This document shows, in pieces, positions 11,947-17,328 of a DNA stretch of 17,328 nt (positions are counted from its first letter, which is position 1; each line of letters starts with the position of its first letter). Both the position numbers and the translations under genes were made by a program. The notes under the pieces were generated by a model, which did not search any database, was not told the origin of the DNA, and saw only the letters and a list, made by a program, of their open reading frames with translations. The stretch is from assembly GCA_900542305.1 (NCBI GenBank), contig UQMU01000040.1, forward strand, positions 1 to 17,328, read 5' to 3'. Source of the stretch: an uncultured Collinsella sp. (GTDB taxonomy: Bacteria > Actinomycetota > Coriobacteriia > Coriobacteriales > Coriobacteriaceae).

Positions 11947-14628
11947 CTAGTCCTCGAGCAGGTCCTCGATAAAGCCGACGCGGTAGTTTTTGAAGATGAC
12001 CTCGCCGCCGTCTTGCGTGGCATCCAGGTCGACATCGCCCATGATGCCAAAGTCGTGGTCGCCATCCTCGTCGGCAAAAATCTGGTGCACGTGCCACACG
12101 TGCGCGGTCTTCTCGTCGGACTCGTCGATGGAAAACATCGCGGCGCTGCGGGCATCTCCGTCGGTGAGGATTTCCTCGTGCTGCTCGTGGTAAGCGTCGA
12201 GTGCTTTTTTCCAGCGGATATCGCTCATGCCCCAGTCGTCGTCGAGCTCGCCCAAGTCGCGAACGTGCTCGCGGGCGGCAAGAGTCACGCGGCGGAAGAG
12301 TGCGTTGCGCACCAACAGCGTGCAGCCGCGGCGGTCCGCCACGACCTCGTCGATGCCCTGCGGCGGCGCAGCATCGAGGGCTGCCGGGTTGCCGGCGTTT
12401 TCCCACTCGTCCACCAGGCTCGAGTCCACCGAGCGCACCACAAAGCCCAGCCACGAGATAATGTCGCGCAGGCGCTCGTCGCGCTTCTCGATGGGCACGG
12501 TACGGTCGAGTGAACGGTAGGCCTCTGCCAGGTAGCGCAGTAAAATGCCCTCGGAGCGGGCGATGCCGAGCTTTTGAATGTAACCCTTAAAATCGCTCGC
12601 GCTTTCCAGCATATCGCGCAGGACACTCTTGGGAGAGAGCTGGTAGTCGTTTGCCCAAGGCACTTCCTGGCAGTACTTGTCAAAGGCGGCATCGAGCAAA
12701 TCCTCGAGCGGCTTTTCGTAGGTGACGTCCTGAATGCGCTCCAGACGCTCCTCATAGTCGACGCCGTCGGCCTTCATCTCGGCCATAGCACGATCACGTG
12801 CTGCGCGCTCCTGTGCGCGCAGCACCTGCTTGGGATCCTCGAGCGTAGCCTCGACCATCGAGATCAGATCCATGGTATAGGTCTCACTCTCGGGGTCGAG
12901 CAGCTCCAACGCGGCAAGCAAGAACGGTGAGAGCGGCTGATCGAGGGCAAAGTCCTCGGGCAGGTCGACCGTCAGCGCGTAGTCGATGTCCGGCGCGGCG
13001 TCAGTCGGGGCGTCGGGTGCGGGCGGCACCTCGGTGCGAACGACGACGCCGGAATCGATGAGTGTGGCGAAGATTTCATCGGCGCGAACCTCGAGCTTGG
13101 CCTTTTCCTCGGGGGTCTGCAGGCTCGTCTCGATGAGGTCGTGTACGCGGGCACGGGCGTCGCCGCCCTGCTCGACCACGCTAATCACCATGGAGTGCGT
13201 GATGCGCAGGCGCGGCTTGAGCGTCTCGGGCTGCGTCTCAATCAGACGCTCAAAGGTCTGCTTGTTCCAGGTGACAAAGCCCTCGGGGGCCTTCTTCTTT
13301 TTAATCTTGCGGAGCTTCTTGGGGTCGTCACCCGCCTTGGCCATGAGCTTGGCGTTCTCGATCTCGTGCTCCGGGGCCTCGGCGATGACCATGCCCTCGG
13401 TATCGAAGCCCGAACGGCCGGCGCGACCGGCAATCTGATGGAACTCGCGGGCGCGCAGACGACGCATCTTGTAGCCATCGAACTTGGTGAGTGCAGTGAG
13501 GACCACGGTGTGGATGGGTACGTTGATGCCGACGCCGAGCGTATCGGTGCCGCAGATGACAGGCAGCAGGCCCTGCTGCGCCAAGCGCTCGACCAGCAGA
13601 CGATAGCGCGGCAGCATACCGGCGTGGTGCACGCCGACGCCGCAGCCAAGCAAGCGCTTGAGGATCTTGCCAAAGGCCGTCGAGAAGCTCGTGCCTTTGG
13701 CGGCTTCCTTAATGGCCTCGCGCTGCTCCTTGCTGGCGATGCCAAAATTGGCGAGCGACTGTGCCGTCGCAAGGGCGGCATCTTGGCTAAAGTGCACGAT
13801 ATAGAGCGGGGCCTCGCCGCGGCGCATGGCGAGCTCGACCGTGCCCTCGAGCGAGGTCGTCACGTAGTCGTAGCTCAGCGGCACGGGGCGTGGGGCGTCG
13901 ACAACCAGGTCGCAAGCAGCGCCGGTGTGCTCCTCGAGCGAGGCGGCGATCGCGGTGACATCGCCGAGCGTGGCGCTCATGAGCATGAATTGCGTGTGAG
14001 GCAGGGCGAGCAGTGGCACCTGCCAGGCCCAACCGCGATCGGGGTCGGCAAAGTAGTGGAACTCGTCCATGGCGACGCAGCCAACATCGGCATCTTCGCC
14101 CTCGCGCAGTGCGTCGTTGGCAAGGATTTCTGCCGTGCAACAGATGACGGGCGCCTTGGTGTTGATGTGCGTGTCGCCGGTGATCATGCCGACGTTATCG
14201 CGGCCGAGCACCTGCACAAGGTCGAAAAACTTCTCACTGACCAGAGCCTTGATAGGAGCCGTGTAGTAGCAGCGCTTGCCCTGCGCCATGCCCATAAAGA
14301 GCATTCCCAGCGCGACGAGCGATTTACCCGATCCGGTCGGTGTTCCCAAAATGACATGGTCACCGGCGGCTAGATCCATGAGGGCCTCTTCCTGGTGGTC
14401 CCACAGCTCAATACCGCGATCGCTCGTCCATTCAAAGAAACGTTCGAAGGCCTGATCGGGCGTGAGCCACGGTTCGGGCTCACTGCCATCCTCGGGCTCC
14501 CACCAGGTGGGGGAGAGCGCGCCGAGCGAACCGAACTCGGCTTCGGTTCCCGTGCCGCCCGAGAATGAGCTGGCGGCTCCGGCGCCGGAAACGGTGCTGG
14601 CGGTGGTGTCTGTCGTGGTCTGTGCCAT
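11947..14628 (-). CDS. Ski2-like DEAD/DEAH-box helicase with DUF3516-type C-terminus
   Basis: This is an 893-residue superfamily 2 helicase. Motif I is GTPTGSGKS with Lys102, motif II is Asp188-Glu-Phe-His (DEFHY), motif III MSATLG and motif VI QIAGRAGRSG. The ATPase core spans about 60-480, and the large C-terminal region (about 560-893, ending in an EVIFKNYRVGFIEDLLED-like strand-helix) fits the DUF3516 extension found on such proteins in Actinobacteria. A role in RNA unwinding or RNA decay is likely by analogy with Ski2/Mtr4/HelY, but the substrate is unknown. The frame is open to 14799, but that extension reads through repeat copy C; ATG 14628, with AGAGAAAG upstream, gives a normal low-complexity Thr/Ser/Ala-rich N-terminus. 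It is monocistronic. Confidence 0.88.
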   Translation of the reverse strand: MAQTTTDTTASTVSGAGAASSFSGGTGTEAEFGSLGALSPTWWEPEDGSEPEPWLTPDQAFERFFEWTSDRGIELWDHQEEALMDLAAGDHVILGTPTGSGKSLVALGMLFMGMAQGKRCYYTAPIKALVSEKFFDLVQVLGRDNVGMITGDTHINTKAPVICCTAEILANDALREGEDADVGCVAMDEFHYFADPDRGWAWQVPLLALPHTQFMLMSATLGDVTAIAASLEEHTGAACDLVVDAPRPVPLSYDYVTTSLEGTVELAMRRGEAPLYIVHFSQDAALATAQSLANFGIASKEQREAIKEAAKGTSFSTAFGKILKRLLGCGVGVHHAGMLPRYRLLVERLAQQGLLPVICGTDTLGVGINVPIHTVVLTALTKFDGYKMRRLRAREFHQIAGRAGRSGFDTEGMVIAEAPEHEIENAKLMAKAGDDPKKLRKIKKKKAPEGFVTWNKQTFERLIETQPETLKPRLRITHSMVISVVEQGGDARARVHDLIETSLQTPEEKAKLEVRADEIFATLIDSGVVVRTEVPPAPDAPTDAAPDIDYALTVDLPEDFALDQPLSPFLLAALELLDPESETYTMDLISMVEATLEDPKQVLRAQERAARDRAMAEMKADGVDYEERLERIQDVTYEKPLEDLLDAAFDKYCQEVPWANDYQLSPKSVLRDMLESASDFKGYIQKLGIARSEGILLRYLAEAYRSLDRTVPIEKRDERLRDIISWLGFVVRSVDSSLVDEWENAGNPAALDAAPPQGIDEVVADRRGCTLLVRNALFRRVTLAAREHVRDLGELDDDWGMSDIRWKKALDAYHEQHEEILTDGDARSAAMFSIDESDEKTAHVWHVHQIFADEDGDHDFGIMGDVDLDATQDGGEVIFKNYRVGFIEDLLED

Positions 14629-14751
14629 GTGGTTGCTTTCTCTCGCGTTTGTCCGCCAACTATTATGGCGTAGCGTCGCATCGATGCGTTCGCAGGCAAG
14701 AAAATGCAGGAAATGGGCGTTCTGCCCAGCCGTTTGGTGCAGTTGCCAGCT

Positions 14752-14870
14752 AAGTGAGTAGACTTTTTGCAATATCGCGAGCACATGGCTTTTGCGCAAG
14801 GGCTCTACCTGCGGTTTTAGTATTGGTTATGCGGGTTGTGCTTGGCTATTGCAAAAAAGTCTACTCACTT
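14752..14870 (+). mobile_element. 119-bp foldback element, copy C
   Basis: This is the third copy, with the same length, the same 16-bp terminal inverted repeats and the same orientation of the CAAG...CTGCGG centre (14797-14800, 14809-14814). TA lies at both ends. The interior has diverged most (38 differences from A, 33 from B) but folds best: TGCAATA (17-23) pairs with TATTGCA and AGCACA (29-34) with TGTGCT. It sits between the helicase promoter region and the trmB 3' end, disrupting no recognisable gene. The remaining bases of the 14629-14927 gap show no gene. Confidence 0.85.
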
Positions 14871-14927
14871 AGATTTGAGGGTCGTTTGTTGGCGCCTATT
14901 CGCGCTTGTTTGCCGACGTCGCGACCA

Positions 14928-15776
14928 TCAGAAGCCCCTAGGATCCTGCGGTAGGCGCTTCTTGCCCTTGCGGGCACGGTTTCTAAAGTTCTCGACGGCC
15001 TCTTCCATGCCCAGAGGCACATAGGCGAGCTCATCGAGGTTATCGGGCAGGTAGCAGGCTAGGCTTTGCTCCTGCGCGCGCCCCGCCGCGAGCTGTTCAT
15101 CGCTGGGCTGCGCTCCAGGTGTGGCGCAAATGCCATAGACGGCGGCGCCCATCTCGCGCGTGCGGCGCTCGTACTCGGTCTCGGGATGCTCGGGATGGTC
15201 GCGGCGGACGTTGTCGCTTACCCAAAGCGTGTCGTAGCCGGCCACGGTAAACTGCCCTAGGGCGTAGTCGCGCAATGGCTTGCTGTCGGTGCGCAGCGTG
15301 ACGGTGGCGCCGGCTGCAAAGAGCGGGCGGTAGAGCATCAGATGGTCGACATGGACGAGTCGTTTTTTGGCGTACTTGGCCTTGGGCTGCGGCGTGGGAA
15401 AGTTAATGGTGATGACATCGAGCTCGCCTGCGGCAAACAGCTGCGGCAGCGATGCGGCGCCTCGGGGCAGGACGAGTGCGTTGGTCAGTTCCTGCTCGCA
15501 GATTTTCTGTGCGGCATAGGCGATGCAGATGGGCTCCTGGTCCATACCGATAAAGAGGGTGTTTGGCTCGTGGACCGCGCGCTCTACAAGGTACGTTCCC
15601 TTGCCACAGCCAAGATCCAGGTGAAGGTGTTCAAAGGGCTTGCTGCCTGCGGGCGCACAGGCCTTGCGCCAATCTCCGGCATAAGCCTCGGGGTTTGTCT
15701 CAATCGCATCGGCGTAGCGTTCCAGGCGCTCCTCGAGCACAAAGTTCTTAGGCGTGCGAACGTGGATGGCTCCCAT
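14928..15776 (-). CDS. trmB: TrmB-type tRNA (guanine-N7) methyltransferase, divergent
   Basis: The product is 282 residues, somewhat longer than usual TrmB. The SAM-binding motif LHLDLGCGKGTYLVE, FIGMDQEP, and the C-terminal ETEYERRTREMG match TrmB, which methylates G46 in the tRNA variable loop. The catalytic loop normally reading NFPDPWPKxxHxKRR is NFPTPQPKAKYAKKR here: Thr128 replaces the conserved Asp, Gln130 the Trp and Tyr the His, while the downstream Arg and the Thr/Glu of TEYE remain. ATG 15776 follows AAGGAG by five bases. The gene is separated from the upstream methyltransferase by a terminator and a dyad, so it is probably transcribed alone. The assignment to the family is firm; unaltered activity is less certain. 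Confidence 0.85.
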   Translation of the reverse strand: MGAIHVRTPKNFVLEERLERYADAIETNPEAYAGDWRKACAPAGSKPFEHLHLDLGCGKGTYLVERAVHEPNTLFIGMDQEPICIAYAAQKICEQELTNALVLPRGAASLPQLFAAGELDVITINFPTPQPKAKYAKKRLVHVDHLMLYRPLFAAGATVTLRTDSKPLRDYALGQFTVAGYDTLWVSDNVRRDHPEHPETEYERRTREMGAAVYGICATPGAQPSDEQLAAGRAQEQSLACYLPDNLDELAYVPLGMEEAVENFRNRARKGKKRLPQDPRGF

Positions 15777-15798
15777 GAGGCTCCTTGGTCATAAGTAT

Positions 15799-15820
15799 GG
15801 AACGCATAGCTGCACGTTCC
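15799..15820. promoter_or_regulatory. 22-bp imperfect palindrome upstream of trmB
   Basis: GGAACG (15799-15804) and CGTTCC (15815-15820) flank a central AGCT, and 16 of 22 positions are symmetric. The site lies 23 bp upstream of the trmB start codon, in its probable promoter or leader. It could be an operator or a small leader hairpin. Confidence 0.45.
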
Positions 15821-15832
15821 GTCAATGGATTG

Positions 15833-15857
15833 AAAAAGGGCGGGCATAGTTTGCCCG
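15833..15857 (-). terminator. Intrinsic terminator of the methyltransferase gene
   Basis: On the minus strand, CGGGCA (15857-15852) pairs with TGCCCG (15846-15841) around a 5-nt loop, followed by CCC and five T residues (15837-15833). It lies 37 bp after the stop codon of the upstream gene. Confidence 0.65.
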
Positions 15858-15894
15858 GAAGATGCGGTGCGGCTCGGCGGCGAGTCGTCGATGC

Positions 15895-16767
15895 CTACAG
15901 GCGCTTGAGAATCACATAGCGGTTGAGCTCGCCGCTGCGACCGTCGGCATGGAAGCGCTCAAGCTCGCGCACGGGAACCTCGCCGCTCTTGTAGAACGTA
16001 CGGACGCCGCGCACCAGGTCGGTGATCTGCTGATCGTCAAAGTGATGGCAATAGCGGTAGGCGTGGCGGTCGTTTTGCCAGCCAATGAGGTGGTCGCCGG
16101 CTTCAAACTGGGCGGAATCGTAACCCTCAAACGGCGGGGTGAGCTCGGCGCGGGCTTCGGCGCGAACGGCTTTGCGCGCCATGCGCTCGTCATTCATAAA
16201 CTCCCAAAAGCTGATGGCGATGATGCCGCCCGGGCGCGTCTGGCGCACCAGGGCGTCGAGCACGCGTACGCGGTACTCGCACGACGGCACGTGGTGCATA
16301 AAACCAAAGCAGACCGAGATGTCGGCGAGCGGGGCGTCGAAAGGCACGTCGGGTGTCTCGGCGGGGTTGAGCTTCATAAGGGCATCGAGCACGTCGAGTT
16401 CCTGGAAGTGCAGGTTGGGAATGCGCAGGGCGTGGCCATGTGCATCGATAGCCAAATCTTGACACGAGTCGACACCATAGAACTCAAACGGGCAGCTGGC
16501 ATCTGCCGAGGGGTTTGCGCCGTCGACGCCCTTGGCGGCAAGTGCGCCGCCGGCGGCAAAATTCTCGAATCGCATATTGCCGCAGGCAAGATCGAAGACG
16601 CGGACGGGATGCTCGATCGTGGCGACGTCGAGCTGTTCGAGCGCGATATCCATGGTGCGCACCCAGCCGGGCCACGGGGCCTGGCGCGTATCGGAGAAGG
16701 AGGCGGAGTGCTCGCGATAGAACGTGTTGTTGAGCTGGATGAGCGATGAGGCGAAATCGCGGTTCAC
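15895..16767 (-). CDS. Class I SAM-dependent methyltransferase, Trm9-like
   Basis: The product is 290 residues if it starts at GTG 16767, which has GGAGGGAG upstream. A frame to 16902 exists but would cross the likely promoter. SAM motif I is Asp59-Leu-Ala-Cys-Gly-Asn64, and FMHHVP and PGGIIAISFWEFM follow as later strands. The N-terminal LNNTFYREHSASFSDTRQAPWPGW (given here as the span about residues 12-35: FY, SFSDTR, PWPGW) resembles the Trm9/ALKBH8 group that modifies the tRNA wobble uridine; with trmB next door on the same strand, a tRNA role is plausible but inferred. It has its own promoter and terminator. Confidence 0.8.
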   Translation of the reverse strand: MNRDFASSLIQLNNTFYREHSASFSDTRQAPWPGWVRTMDIALEQLDVATIEHPVRVFDLACGNMRFENFAAGGALAAKGVDGANPSADASCPFEFYGVDSCQDLAIDAHGHALRIPNLHFQELDVLDALMKLNPAETPDVPFDAPLADISVCFGFMHHVPSCEYRVRVLDALVRQTRPGGIIAISFWEFMNDERMARKAVRAEARAELTPPFEGYDSAQFEAGDHLIGWQNDRHAYRYCHHFDDQQITDLVRGVRTFYKSGEVPVRELERFHADGRSGELNRYVILKRL

Positions 16768-16813
16768 GGCGCGGGACTCCCTCCGTTGGCGGTGCGGAAT
16801 AAACAGTACGACC

Positions 16814-16843
16814 ATACTACCGTTAACGTTGCAACGGGGACAA
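16814..16843 (-). promoter_or_regulatory. Candidate promoter of the methyltransferase gene
   Basis: On the minus strand TTGTCC (16843-16838) and TAGTAT (16819-16814) are spaced by 18 bp. Transcription would start near 16807, giving a 40-nt leader to GTG 16767 and supporting that start. The spacer contains a small palindromic CGTTAACG. Confidence 0.5.
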
Positions 16844-17034
16844 CCAAACTGCGGGTCATTGCTTTGTTTGGACACATTTCCGCAGCTCATATGTGCCCGC
16901 AACCGCCGGTTGTCAAAAATCTCACTAGAATAGGTGGCATGCTTTTGGCGGTGGCGGATAGATTTTTAACTGTGCAAGGCGCCTTAAGAACAAAAACGGT
17001 CCGGCGGCACGGCTGGCATCACATAGGAGGAACC

Positions 17035-17328
17035 ATGAATGTAGAAACTGCGCAGCGGCTCGCCGACCTTCGCCGCAGCAAAGGCTTTAGCCAAGAAGGG
17101 CTGGCACGAAAGCTGGGGCTGTCGCGCCAGGCGGTCAGTAAATGGGAGCGTGCGGAGAGCTCGCCCGATACCGAGAACCTGATCTCGCTCGCCAAGCTCT
17201 ATGGTGTGAGTCTGGACGAGCTGCTCAATCCGAGCGATGAGATTGAGGACGATATCGAGTTTGAGAACGAGGACCGCGCCCGCCAGCGCGAGGCCGAGGC
17301 GGCAGAGCGCGCCCGCACCCATGAGGCG
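17035..17328 (+). CDS. XRE-family HTH regulator, partial (runs off the window)
   Basis: ATG 17035 has a perfect AGGAGG six bases upstream, and the frame stays open for 98 codons to the window end. Residues 5-62 are a classical Cro/CI helix-turn-helix: LADLRRSKGFSQEGLARKL, then LSRQAVSKWERAESSPDTE, NLISLAKLYGVSLDELL. After it comes an acidic and then Glu/Arg/Ala-rich stretch (residues 68-98). In Gram-positive bacteria proteins of this layout often continue into a membrane or sensor domain, but that part is not in view. It is divergent from the methyltransferase gene. The 267-bp gap between them holds the methyltransferase promoter; this gene's own promoter could not be identified. Confidence 0.9.
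   Translation, partial: MNVETAQRLADLRRSKGFSQEGLARKLGLSRQAVSKWERAESSPDTENLISLAKLYGVSLDELLNPSDEIEDDIEFENEDRARQREAEAAERARTHEA

Noticed and set aside
13141..14373. 410-codon plus-strand frame opposite the helicase
   Set aside because: The minus strand carries all helicase motifs here; the plus frame shows no recognisable domain.
14629..14799. N-terminal extension of the helicase by 57 codons
   Set aside because: The extra codons run into the 119-bp repeat and have no good start; ATG 14628 fits better.
3312..14870. Elements as transcription terminators or CRISPR repeats
   Set aside because: The 3' ends have no T-run on either strand, and copies are single, 119 bp long and far apart, without spacer arrays.
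15862..16749. 295-codon plus-strand frame opposite the methyltransferase
   Set aside because: It is a shadow of the gene with SAM-binding motif I on the minus strand.
16768..16902. Longer methyltransferase start at 16902
   Set aside because: A TTGTCC-18-TAGTAT promoter lies inside the extension, and GTG 16767 has a strong ribosome binding site.

Overview
The window looks like a chromosomal segment of a high-GC anaerobic actinobacterium of the Coriobacteriia, most likely Collinsella or a close relative. This is inferred from gene content (reverse rubrerythrin, PdxST with a divergent MocR-type regulator, a DUF3516-type helicase), GC-rich codon use, strong AGGAGG-type ribosome binding sites and the style of the small genes. 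No rRNA or tRNA gene or CRISPR array was seen.

Layout. 1-236: non-coding, with a dyad and a 62-nt hairpin. 237-1735 (minus): pdxS-pdxT, the two subunits of PLP synthase, divergent from a MocR/PdxR-type regulator (1881-3317, plus). 3312-4850: an unusual insert made of a 119-bp foldback element, an AT-richer gene for a protein with a D...ExQ nuclease-like C-terminus, and a second 119-bp element. 4984-5544 (minus): a reverse rubrerythrin. 5801-8409 (plus): a two-gene operon for an iron-dependent alcohol dehydrogenase and a class-3-like aldehyde dehydrogenase, behind two matching operator-like palindromes. 8515-9971 (plus): small accessory genes, namely a 27-residue holin-like membrane peptide with structured RNA-like sequence behind it, a single-domain HIRAN protein, a 59-residue charged protein and a metallophosphoesterase. 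10110-11867 (plus): a DUF2130 coiled-coil protein, convergent with a large Ski2-like helicase (14628-11947, minus) across a perfect 15-bp shared terminator. 14752-14870: a third 119-bp element. 14928-16767 (minus): a divergent TrmB and a Trm9-like methyltransferase. 17035-end (plus): the start of an XRE-family regulator.

The most interesting signal is the 119-bp family. Three copies have exactly the same length and orientation, with 16-bp perfect terminal inverted repeats that do not vary, but interiors that differ at 25 to 38 of 87 positions. Arms inside the divergent part still pair, with compensatory changes between copies. The elements therefore behave like sites selected for a fold (single-stranded DNA or RNA) and for their ends, not like recent identical transposon copies. 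Two of them bracket the nuclease-like gene as direct repeats, and each supplies the stop codon of the gene in front of it.

All residue positions and mismatch counts were worked out by hand from the sequence. Family assignments rest on recognised motifs, not on searches.
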